This document shows positions 11,001 to 18,900 of a stretch of DNA of 64,000 nt, piece after piece. Location: assembly GCA_017999835.1 (NCBI GenBank), contig JAGNLA010000007.1, positions 46,582 to 110,581 of the forward strand, given 5' to 3'. Source of the stretch: Caldisericia bacterium. GTDB lineage: Bacteria; Caldisericota; Caldisericia; JAAYUI01. A program made the position numbers and the translations under genes. Under the pieces are notes generated by a model. That model was given only the letters and a program-made list of their open reading frames with translations. It was not told where the DNA came from and searched no databases. Numbering within the stretch: the stretch's first letter is position 1; every line of letters starts with the position of its first letter.

Positions 11001-11708
11001 TATTTCGACGACCTCAACCTGATAGCCTGAATCTTTCTGGGATTTTGCAAGTTTATCGGCCTGTGTTTTGAGTTTGCTTGATGTCAAGATGATCGCTTTG
11101 CTCATCGTTTCGTCATCGCTGCCAAAGCTCTTGACTGAAGCCTGGGATTCAAGTTCAACCTGGATTTCAAGTTCAGTTGCGATTGACATTGATTTTGTAT
11201 CATAGTCGAGAATGATAGGATTGATTCTGATTGTGGCAAAATTACCATTCATTCCTGATTCGGTTTTGAAGTTGCCTAGATTTGCTGGGTATAGACCCGT
11301 GGGAGTCTGGTTTTTAAGCTCTGCCAATGGCTGTTCTTGCCAGATTTTTGGCTGGTAGTCGTTTAGCTCGGGCATTGGTCTTTTGACAAAATTGCAGCTT
11401 GCAATCCTGACTGATTGAGCAGCGTAGCCTTCTGGAATCTGAATCCTCATCGGAGCATATGGAATTTGAGGTTTTCCAATGTCGCATGTTTGTTCAAAAC
11501 CTTCCAATACAAGTTTCCCCTGAAAAACTGAGAGACTGGATGGGTTAATAGTCAGTCTTTGACTGATCGATCTTGTGAAGGTTCGCCCCAACAAAAAATC
11601 ACCTGTAGGTACGGGACATGATGGTTTCTGTGCTGCAAGACCAAATCCTGCCGGAATCACAGATAAAGCAAATACAAAAACGAGTGCTAACAGCGTGAAT
11701 TTTTTCAT
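5073..11708 (-). CDS. Giant secreted gingipain-like (C25) peptidase with propeller and stalk domains
   Basis: A 2211-residue secreted multidomain protein. Residues 1-26 are a Sec signal peptide (MKKFTLLALVFVFAL...). Residues about 30-200 resemble a C25 propeptide. Residues about 205-595 form a gingipain-type caspase-fold peptidase with catalytic His434 (VDSHGSGD) and Cys469 (SVACLNG), ending in the family-typical FFGDPTIKLP. Beyond that come beta-sandwich regions, a ThuA/flavodoxin-like stretch near 800-1000, a CARDB-like domain near 1020-1120, and a long region with NHL-type propeller repeats (FGSRGTGNGK, FGGYGKAPGKL). The end (about 2110-2211) resembles a copper-amine-oxidase-N/stalk domain. 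No type IX sorting domain is evident. It lies downstream of a propeller-stalk protein and two kinase-domain genes, 23 bases after the former, with a strong GGAGGAG site. Substrate and self-processing are unknown. Confidence 0.8.
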   Translation of the reverse strand: MKKFTLLALVFVFALSVIPAGFGLAAQKPSCPVPTGDFLLGRTFTRSISQRLTINPSSLSVFQGKLVLEGFEQTCDIGKPQIPYAPMRIQIPEGYAAQSVRIASCNFVKRPMPELNDYQPKIWQEQPLAELKNQTPTGLYPANLGNFKTESGMNGNFATIRINPIILDYDTKSMSIATELEIQVELESQASVKSFGSDDETMSKAIILTSSKLKTQADKLAKSQKDSGYQVEVVEIENLKGKYEPQKEEPEDRGPANFSKSDKEYMKNYDYDFVKRIRSYLLTQVGKIGYITILGDGTLVPPSFYYINGYTYMKVDRYVPSDLYYSSPDLDFVPDFAVGRLPVRNTQEAETVVSKIIDYRKALSADWFHSINLCGGDPFSGGFEGELACQSLVDDGLVDNFKVNKYYMTDKKFETEPMKKAFADEVGFVYVDSHGSGDAIITEPGKITSDDVMALPKRAKLPILVSVACLNGMYDADVVNYKLDKYPNSKGLSFGQACMVSPGGPIAYFGGTRLNYAGVNWSVESGVVKTEPFSEIDRCAKEVINAYHNWSDTLGQIMVNAFTKYTGSERGWFSSGKTTYCFVFFGDPTIKLPSTPEGSPHRQPEIEFKGCPMTKGMVSIPILSYIDANTINMKTDLKVGSLRVIDLDDDNKIVEKTEFKQVGEKQYSVTHKPKTKTLWHARIDLPNKSEVWFYYLGSANTDISITNKTTFYTRKPNEKLRFLIDVNNDGIKKVNNVEVSFLLDDKIVETRKIKSLDTFEYRPMTFFMDGMDISKHKIKFEVKADEKEQYPKDNTFEKDLNITNGDTAKAGIMISYLFNRSKADKIFNTEKYEEMTKQNSSVPAEIAKIGSDSYWDLVFGAKYENFKNLGVDTLIVASPGFGNPYSSTLVKALGEFQASGGTIVGLGCLGTSSNGPAYSTLAEAFGFSDQIDYDNEVCGQATVKIANKDHAVFSKLEGDTISINTAACNTPIEGTWESNAKGAQILAKSDDGKNIVAANTKHIFFSYLPKFETDKDMQLLFNLATYNLRPQPDASLTLEGMNSDPGRISVGQSAKLQVTVKNIGNTKLTGLDVDVEQLNASQKIDSLEKMSSKTIEFDIPSQTTPGILTYTATVKAEGDVNTADNKATLRIRVFETKVDQQSEKPFSDLSIKDGDILPDKPFVLSGATSPDSMVMAGGRITRSDGKGRFALYMTPAPSPLTITLKKADGSISKTDVNCIFLPVSSIGGTIGKKSIFANDKYTASTSYLGADTINQNTYINMTNTFGMLGLKFVKDGKNISFGNGSMNVSGQIDSSKATLSINSFSKEIDLEKPITEKDGSCFAPFTGLLKFGFGGDIHSDSQTYLLTFPKDTNNEPYTPISAQAKQQESSTNYPSETDYGKPSLISAGPVEGEVERVIDYWLGKELTIWTTRGLEVWTNDGKFVKCLGFPSTASDDLEASWSYLFHPRADYYERGSQSFVIFPDNSLVVKLDDIVCFYDSNWKLIKKEDFDDDGLTYSIPLQTGPNDTVVFTDSDGVYLKYDRSGKRIDKFSFLDSEKSILESPNSTQTLPNGNILVFSSASYWFSSGEWSLRLYDSTGTLLKEKENNPDEDSEEEDLFSMAPSYVVGDNDGTFWLITDDFDNVTIEHLDSSFNRIDKVTLDDGGLIARGGMSDIRVDSNGKFWTKGVMYLPNEKFASLLACGGKDFKLSTVIKQVAYDRTNITPYSLAFDLEGNLVCYTRDAMTRYSQLGAKIDNLIFKTKNDDVISYMDLLKTDSGYSSGILTGRDCYIIVIADKENNVIRTIPAITDEPVYIADYDTDMENNEIFMADSFSSTPIKAISTYLDDEKDPTEVEFKRQFGSRGTGNGKISSISSLEVYGSKLFVLDKLQSKVLVYDKTTGEFLYEFGGYGKAPGKLVTPYIMNIDGKGFVWILDTRNSRIAIFDHEGTFINNLGREALYTTPSSLEAYAQNPFDLLQPYDMAVKNGKIAIFEYAHDRVFIVSATESSTNLTIYPEKPILEGFSTEQTISTWFTVTNTGSGNLEAKITCENKNIKITGETIKNNAGLVKVSLDISKGEIPKSITLAVESSIGTGEIVIPVIIKQVNCSFVPGNLVARNASKLIRLSRAPAKIENSYTMSTKDFADLIPLSGTRAKDDSTVFYNFGTRQLGFEAGKNYATLMLGEDTFKVSLGMTVEKTKDGGLTVPIDVVASFLSCQLIVDGDMIRMVARQ

Positions 11709-11731
11709 TCTCCTCCTATTTCCAAAAAAAA

Positions 11732-14059
11732 TTATGGCAGGTAGACTAACCTGATTTTTTTGGTTGCCTTATCCCAGTATACCTCGCAGTCAAGAATGTC
11801 AGTAAAAAAAGACAGAGGCAAGCAAGGTTTACCCGACTTGAGTTCAGGGGCTGGTTTCATTGATAGCGACGAAGTTTGATCGTCTCTTTGCATGGTTACG
11901 GATTCTGAGCCGATTTCGCATACAACCCAAATATTCTTTCTGGGGAAGTTAACGGAAACATATCCTGAATCAAATTCTGCCGCTCCACCGAAGCTGGATG
12001 TGATAAACTGAAGAGGGATCATTGTTGAACCGTCTTTGATGTACGGTGCAGTCGGCATATCAATTTTTTTCCCGTTAACCGTGATTGTTTTGACACCGAC
12101 CTGGAATCCAACATCCATTTGTTGAGGCATTGATTCAGGAATCTTGAGGACGCATGGGATGACAAATCTGCCGGCATTGCTTTCCAGAACAAGATTCTCC
12201 ATGTAGGTCATGTTTGGGATAAAGTGCAGAGTTTTCGCCTTCACTTTGACGATGACCTCGTCCCCTTTGACAATTCTGGTTGAAAGACTGATCCATTTTG
12301 GAATTTGGGTGAAATAGCCCTCAAGGCTGTCTCCTCCAATGTTTTGAATCACAATTTCCTGGTCTTCTTCTGAATCCTGCAAAACGTATTTGAAATCAAC
12401 AATCTCAGGGTTGATTTTGATTTTTGGCGACTCGAGAAGCATTTCTTTTGGGAATCTCACAAGCCTCATGGCCATCATGTCCAGCGTATATATCCACTGA
12501 CCAAATCTGGCAATGGCAACTGGATATGTGAAAGAGTCGAGATTCGAATCATATGCAATCTTTTCATTGGAAGGTTTATGGGCAGTGAACGGACCATCAT
12601 CCTTGCCAAATGATCTGAGAATTTTCCCGGAGTGGTCAACAAGAATAACCGAAGACTCGCAGCAAACAATGATTCTATGTTCAGAGAGCATGATGCAGTC
12701 GGTTGGAGAGTCGTTGAGAGTCATTGAATTTGTCAGCTTGCCTGTGGAATCGAAGATCATAATCCTGGAGTCATAGAAATCGGTTACGGCAAAATGAGTG
12801 CCAATGGAGCTGATGGATGTCGGTTTGTTCCATGTTTGTTTCTCAAGGACAGTGTCGATTTTTTCTGAGCCATTGTACCGGAGTACCGAGTCTTTTTTCA
12901 GGACAAGAATTGTCCCATTTGGCTCAAAATCTGTGTCGATAGCGTCTGCTTCCGGTATTTCAAAAGCCTTTTCTCCGACCCTTGTGGTCAGAAGAACAGT
13001 TTTGTCATTGACAATCGAAACAAGGTCTTTTGAAATGGCAATTTTACTGGTCGGCAAATTTTGGTCAATCTTGTAAAGCGGATTGCCTTTCTGGTCGATG
13101 ACCCTGATGGTTCCGTTGCCGGAGTCGCTGATGAAAATTCTACCGTTTTCATCAATTGCAAAACCGGATGGCAGACAGAGCTTTTCGGGATCATGCTCAA
13201 GCTTGACGGTCACTTTTCCGGTCTCGTCCAGCTGGAGTAGCTCATGTGTGTCGGTTGAAGAAACAAGCGCCTTCCCGTTGTCAATGGCAATCGAACTGTA
13301 TCTGCCTGTTGCAGTCTTTGGGGCAAAACTCATCGTTTTTGATGGGATCCCGCCAAAGGTGTAAATTTTTACTTGATTATCGTCAAGGATGTAGAGTTTT
13401 TGAGTATAATCGGATGTCAGGCACATGGGATTTTTGAATGGGCCGATAGTTTTTATCTTGGCCATTGCACCGGACAGAATGAGAACTGATTTTGTTTCCT
13501 GCTCAAGCAAAAAATACCCATCATTTGCAGGTACAATTGCCATGGGGGATTTGAAATTATCAATGATTTTGTATGGCTCAAGCGAGCTTTCGAGAATAAA
13601 GATTTTGCCAATATCTGGGTCACAGACGTAGATTTTGCCACGAGTGTCCACGCTCAATCCACAAGGGTTCTTCAGCTCAACGTCCTTAAATCTCGTTATG
13701 TTCTTTTTAAAATTACCCGATAGGTCAAAGACTTTGAGCATACCAACATCTGATACCAAGATATAATCTTTTATAACAAGGATGTCGGATGGATCGATGA
13801 AGGTTTCTTCAGTGAAACCGTAACCGCCGAATTTGAATTTCAGTTTGAAATCCTTTGAGAAACAAAAGATTTCGTTGGTGCCGTGGCAGTATAAATAGAC
13901 ATTTCCAGACTTGTCAGTGCTGACGCTACCAGGCTCCACAACCGATTCCAAAGGCTGGCCACCAAGCAGTAGTTCGGCTTGGTTGTCCTGCGAACGCATT
14001 GGCGCCGTTTGAAGGCTCAATGCCAATGCGACTAGAATCAACAAGCTTTTCTTGATCAT
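11732..14059 (-). CDS. Secreted NHL-type beta-propeller protein with C-terminal stalk domain
   Basis: Exported 775-residue protein. Residues 1-23 form a signal peptide (MIKKSLLILVALALSL). Most of the chain is a series of propeller blades with NHL-like phrases such as FAIDENGRIFISDSGNG and GLSVDTRGKIYVCD. Residues about 655-775 are a copper-amine-oxidase-N-like (stalk) domain, with VNGKKIDMPTAPYIKDGSTM followed by PLQFI. The layout repeats the C-terminal half of the neighbouring giant peptidase, so the two may share a surface site or partner. The start overlaps the upstream kinase stop by 4 bases, with AGGA just before it. No enzymatic motif was seen. An extracellular binding or scaffold role is inference. 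Confidence 0.75.
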   Translation of the reverse strand: MIKKSLLILVALALSLQTAPMRSQDNQAELLLGGQPLESVVEPGSVSTDKSGNVYLYCHGTNEIFCFSKDFKLKFKFGGYGFTEETFIDPSDILVIKDYILVSDVGMLKVFDLSGNFKKNITRFKDVELKNPCGLSVDTRGKIYVCDPDIGKIFILESSLEPYKIIDNFKSPMAIVPANDGYFLLEQETKSVLILSGAMAKIKTIGPFKNPMCLTSDYTQKLYILDDNQVKIYTFGGIPSKTMSFAPKTATGRYSSIAIDNGKALVSSTDTHELLQLDETGKVTVKLEHDPEKLCLPSGFAIDENGRIFISDSGNGTIRVIDQKGNPLYKIDQNLPTSKIAISKDLVSIVNDKTVLLTTRVGEKAFEIPEADAIDTDFEPNGTILVLKKDSVLRYNGSEKIDTVLEKQTWNKPTSISSIGTHFAVTDFYDSRIMIFDSTGKLTNSMTLNDSPTDCIMLSEHRIIVCCESSVILVDHSGKILRSFGKDDGPFTAHKPSNEKIAYDSNLDSFTYPVAIARFGQWIYTLDMMAMRLVRFPKEMLLESPKIKINPEIVDFKYVLQDSEEDQEIVIQNIGGDSLEGYFTQIPKWISLSTRIVKGDEVIVKVKAKTLHFIPNMTYMENLVLESNAGRFVIPCVLKIPESMPQQMDVGFQVGVKTITVNGKKIDMPTAPYIKDGSTMIPLQFITSSFGGAAEFDSGYVSVNFPRKNIWVVCEIGSESVTMQRDDQTSSLSMKPAPELKSGKPCLPLSFFTDILDCEVYWDKATKKIRLVYLP

Positions 14060-15942
14060 TTCCTGAATGTCACCGATATCTTTGCAGTCTTGCCGGCCAC
14101 GACGGATGTTGAGGTTTTGTAAACCGGGAGACTTGATGATGGCGCTTTGTACCCTGGAGCGACAATTTCAATCTGGTAGGTTCCCGGCGTTTTTTTGAGT
14201 GTCACTGAACCTGTTCCAACCTGAACACCGTTGACTTTGATATTGGCTGTTGGTACGTTGCAGCTGATTGAAAGAGTGCCTTCTGCTGGTGTGACCGGTT
14301 TTTGTGTACTGTCCTGGTTACTTGGTTTGCTGGTAGTGTTGCTGGAAGTATTGCTTGAGGATGTGTTACCGCTGCTGGTAGTTTGATTGGAAGGCTTGGT
14401 GGGGGTGACGGCTGTTTCGATTTTTCCAGTCTCGGAGAATGTCAGGCTAAGGCTGATGACTACAGGTTCACCTTGGTCTGGTGTGAGTGTAATAAAACCT
14501 TTGTAGGATTTGCCTGGTTGGATTTTATTCGGGTTTATCGATATTGGAATGGCTTTTGAAACGTTCTGCTCAAGAGTCATGCTCTCAGAATCAACCGAAA
14601 CCCAGTCAGCGCTGATTTCTTTTTTGACAATGAGCTTGTACTGACCGACATTTTTAATTTTTATTTCCTGAGGACCTGGGATTTTCTCAACTTTTCCCCA
14701 TGCAATATTTTTTGATGTCAGGAGCGAAAGCTTGCCTGGTTTTTGAAGATTTATTGTTTCAAGCGGAAGAAGTTCGCCTGATTTTATCTCTATTTGTTTT
14801 GTGTTTGAGACATAGCCATCGAGTTGCAATTCTAGATCGTAAGCACCCGGAGGAAGATCCTCAACAGGTTTGTTAGTTACGCCGTATGATTTGAATTCAG
14901 TTTCGGATATGCCTTTGAGTCTGATCTGGGCACCGGCCGGGTTGGACGTAATAGACACTGAACCTGGTTTTGGTTTGAGCATTTGCCAGCCGAAGAGGAA
15001 GCCACCGACAAGGATGGCTATCGTTCCAATGATAATTGCGACTTTGGCGATATTGCGTTTGACTCTCGGATTTGATCTGGGGACTTTTTTGGCTTTAACG
15101 GCTCCCTGTTTGTGTCCACCAAATTTGGCTGCCAGTATCGAGAGGGCTGAAAGTAGTTCTGCACAGTTCTGATAGCGATCATCAGGGTTTTTAGCCATCA
15201 TGTGTCCAATGACATCAATAATGTCCTGAGGCACGTCTTTCCTGAGATTGTTGAGCGGGAACGGTTCCTTGGTAATGTGCATGTTGAGAACGCCCCATGG
15301 GGTGTCCGATTCGAACGGGACTTCGCCAGCAAGCATCTCGTAGAACACAACGCCAAGCGAATAGAAATCTGTTCTGCCGTCAACCTTTAGCCCCTGAGCC
15401 TGCTCGGGTGACATATACTCAGGAGTGCCGATGAAGCTGCCGGTTGTGGTCATGGTGGCAAAATCTCTGGACTTTGCGATACCAAAGTCCATTATTTTGA
15501 CTTGACCGGTAGGGGTTATCATCAGGTTCTGACTCTTTATGTCTCGATGAGCGATGATGCCTGATTTGTAAGCTCTGTCTAGAGCCTTTACCGACTGAAT
15601 CATATAGCTTATAGCTTCAGACAAAGGAAGCGGGCCTGTTTGTTCAATGTGTGAAGTAAGAGTTTTGCCCTCGATGAATTCCATCACCATGAAATAGGTC
15701 TGGCCTTCGTTTCCAAAGTCCATGACCGCACAGATATTTTCATGTTGGAGTTTCATTGCAGACTCAGCTTCGCGCTTGAAACGTTCGATGTAATCTGCGC
15801 CTTGAGTGTACTGTTCCCTGAGAATTTTTAAGGCGACAATCTGACCCTTTGTGATGTCACGGGCAAGATAGACTTCAGCCATTCCGCCGCCGCCGACCTT
15901 GTCATAAATCTTGTACTTGCCGCCTAGCGTTCTTCCAATCAT
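14056..15942 (-). CDS. Transmembrane Ser/Thr protein kinase with extracytoplasmic PEGA domains
   Basis: Bacterial Hanks-type kinase, 628 residues. The kinase domain spans about 8-270: glycine loop VGGGGMAEVY, ATP lysine K39 (VALK), catalytic AHRDIKSQN with D134, DFG at 152-154 and GTPEYMSPEQ. All catalytic residues are present, so it should be active. One membrane helix lies near 299-320. Outside are a PEGA domain (about 327-395), a beta-rich segment, a low-complexity Ser/Thr/Asn linker (about 520-550) and a second PEGA domain (about 555-628). PEGA domains commonly contact cell wall or surface structures. Genes on both sides overlap it by 4 bases: upstream a pseudokinase sensor, downstream exported propeller proteins. 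This suggests a unit linking envelope state to signalling. Confidence 0.9.
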   Translation of the reverse strand: MIGRTLGGKYKIYDKVGGGGMAEVYLARDITKGQIVALKILREQYTQGADYIERFKREAESAMKLQHENICAVMDFGNEGQTYFMVMEFIEGKTLTSHIEQTGPLPLSEAISYMIQSVKALDRAYKSGIIAHRDIKSQNLMITPTGQVKIMDFGIAKSRDFATMTTTGSFIGTPEYMSPEQAQGLKVDGRTDFYSLGVVFYEMLAGEVPFESDTPWGVLNMHITKEPFPLNNLRKDVPQDIIDVIGHMMAKNPDDRYQNCAELLSALSILAAKFGGHKQGAVKAKKVPRSNPRVKRNIAKVAIIIGTIAILVGGFLFGWQMLKPKPGSVSITSNPAGAQIRLKGISETEFKSYGVTNKPVEDLPPGAYDLELQLDGYVSNTKQIEIKSGELLPLETINLQKPGKLSLLTSKNIAWGKVEKIPGPQEIKIKNVGQYKLIVKKEISADWVSVDSESMTLEQNVSKAIPISINPNKIQPGKSYKGFITLTPDQGEPVVISLSLTFSETGKIETAVTPTKPSNQTTSSGNTSSSNTSSNTTSKPSNQDSTQKPVTPAEGTLSISCNVPTANIKVNGVQVGTGSVTLKKTPGTYQIEIVAPGYKAPSSSLPVYKTSTSVVAGKTAKISVTFRK

Positions 15943-18900
15943 TGTGGTTTGACCTGATTCTCGGACCCAAAGAGTTCCTCAACAGACATTTTTATTGCCT
16001 GGACGTTACCTTTTGCTTTCCTGACCAGGTTTTGCAGCTCGTTTGGTTCCATATGGTTTTTTTCTATTGTACTCAATGTTTCAAAAAGTTCTTTAAACGG
16101 AGTTTCAATTTCCATGTTCACAAGACTTTGAAGCTGTTTTCTCTGTTTTATCTGTTCGCGCAAGTGTTTGTTTTCATCCTGCAAGACGCCCTGGGAGTTG
16201 ATTTGCTGGTGAAGCCTTGCAGAATTGACTGCAAAGGCGGCGTGTGAGCAAAGAGCCTCGAAGAATTCAGCGTTCTTCTTTGAAAAATAGAATGTTGGCA
16301 CCTGGGAGTCAACATAGATCAACCCCAAAATATTTTCGCCAATCTTCATCGGCCCACACATGATGGATCTCAGAGAGAGTCCTACAATCGAGTCTCTTGC
16401 CTTGAACTTGTCGTCTGAGGCTGTGTCGGTTATCGAAACCAGTTTTTTCGTTTCTAGCACTGAGTCGGTGACGGATTTTGAAAATGCAAATTCTTCCTGC
16501 CTGAGACTTTCTTTGTTTTTATTTCTTCCAGTGGCAAAAGTCAGCTTGCCAGGGCTTTGAGCCATCATGATGAGGCCGCGTTCGGCTCCGGATACTTTTA
16601 CGGCCATATCGGCAATCATTGGCAACAGCTCACCTATGTCGTTTACCTGACCGAGAGCCTTGCTTATTTCAAGGAGCATGCGCAGATTTCTGTAGTCCTC
16701 GCCGTATTTGCCTATCTCTTTATCGATGGCCATTTCGGCAGTTCTGATGCGCTTTATCTCTCTTGGGGCATTCTCTTCCTCAAAGAAAAGCCTTGCCTCC
16801 GCAAGTTTTGACAGAGCTCTAAAAGATTCGCCTTGTTTGACAAACAGATCGGCAAGCTCGATTTTGAGGTTGTTTGCTTCGCGCTGCATGCCGCGCTCTT
16901 CAAAAAACTGCAAGGTTTTTATGTAGAAATCCTCGGCTTTGTCCCATTTTTCCTGGAACATTGCGATGGCTCCCTGTAGTTTGTTTGCTACAGCTTTTTG
17001 ATGGGGTTCAAAGGTTGATTCGGAAAGGTCATTGAGGAGTTTGGCGTATTTCTTGGCCTTTTCCATGTCGTTTCTGGTAAGCCATATTCTGCCCAAAGAT
17101 TCGAAAGTCTTTGCTAGATATGGGAAATCATTGAGTTCTGAAAGAATTTTCTCGGCACGCTCAAGGTTGACAAGTGCCTGCTCGGGCATGTTGTTATCGT
17201 AGTTATAATCACCGATATAAGCCAAGGCACGGCCGATTGTAAGGTTGTCACTGGCTTCATCGGCAATTCGCCTGGTTTTTTCAACAATATTGAACGCCTC
17301 CCTGGACTGACCTTTTGAATCAAGAATCATGGCAAGCTCGAACATTGCCTTTGACTGGCTTTTTTTGTTGCCAAGTTTGATTTCGGCCTTGACCCACGCT
17401 GAAGTGTTGTTGAGCGCTGAAGTCAGATCCGGAAGAGATTTGTAGTATTGACTTGCAAGCTGGTGGAACTCAGCTCGAACCTCAATGTCAAAACAACTTT
17501 GGATCAATCCTGCCGATCTTCTGATCAACCTGCCAGCTTTTTCGTTGTCACCTTTCATCAGTGCAAGTTTTATCTGCCAAAGTTCACATTTTGCTTGAAG
17601 AGCCGGAGCTTTGAAAGATTTTGCTGACATTGACGCTGAAACGACTGATTTTTCTGCCTCCTCAAAATCAGCCAGCGCCATCTTGAGTCTGCTGGTTGCC
17701 AGCAAGGCGATTGTCTTGATGTTGGGGTCTTCGGACGGGGCAAGTGATGTTGCCATGCTCATGGCATTTATTGGGTCAGTGTCCAAAAAGAACGAAAGCA
17801 TGGAGTCTGCAAACTCACGCTTGAGCCAGTTGTCAGTAATCGAATCGATATATGGCAGAGTTTCGTTGATGAAAACAGCAGTTTTGGGTTGCCTGGCTTT
17901 GTAGCTTGTGACTGCTCTCAAAGCAAGCCAATCAGGCACAGAAAGCTGCAGCCTTGAGAGTAGATCAGATGCTTCTGAGAAATGTCCCTGGCCACTCATG
18001 CACTGAGCCGCTTTTAGCTGACATTCGGTGATGAACTCTTTCTCATGTTCCGGAATCATCTGGATGAGTTTGTTGATATAGAATCTGGCTTCAGAGAATC
18101 CCAACTGCCGGTTACACGATGTGTATGCCTGAAGCGATGTTTTGAACGCTGAAACAGGGTCGTTGCCCTTAAGCGCCAGCTGACAGATGCTTGCAGCAAT
18201 CTCAACATCGGATGTCATGTTTTCTGAGAAGGAGTTGTAGGCCACGTCGTACAGTTCTTTTTTCATCTGTACTGGTGTGGCATTCATTGCAAACTCTAGG
18301 TAGAGATCGGATGCAATATCAAAATAGATGTTGCCCGTTTCAAAACTTGTGACAATGATTCCTTTGGCAAGCAGAGAGAATAGGACACCGGCAAGATCGT
18401 CAAGTCTTGATAATGACTGTATCAATTTTGATCCAGTTTCAAGCAGACTGCAGCTTGCTCTTCCACCAAACACAGCCAACAGGCGTAAAGCCATGCTTTC
18501 AGGTTCTTCAAGATAGGTTATGACTTTGCCAATAAAATTTGTTGATTCCGAAGCTTTTTTGATCTCAGCAAACTTCTTGTCGTTGAAAACCAGGTGACCT
18601 GATGTTTGAGTCAATGCTCCTTCAAGGATTGAAACTCTAACCAGTTCGGTGAGTTTGAGCATGCTTCCGCTGGAGCTTTCAAAGAATGCCCTGGAAATGT
18701 TTTCGCTCAAATCTGGCGTGTCGAGCATATTTCTCAGGTAGTTTGATGTTGTGAAGAAATCAAGCTGATTTATCTGAATTCGTGTCAGTTCGTCAGATGA
18801 GACGATGGCATCAAAGTATGCCTGCTGATCTCCGCGGATTCTTGAAGGATTGCATGTGCACACCAGCAGGATTTTTATGTCTGTTATGGAAGTGAGCAGG

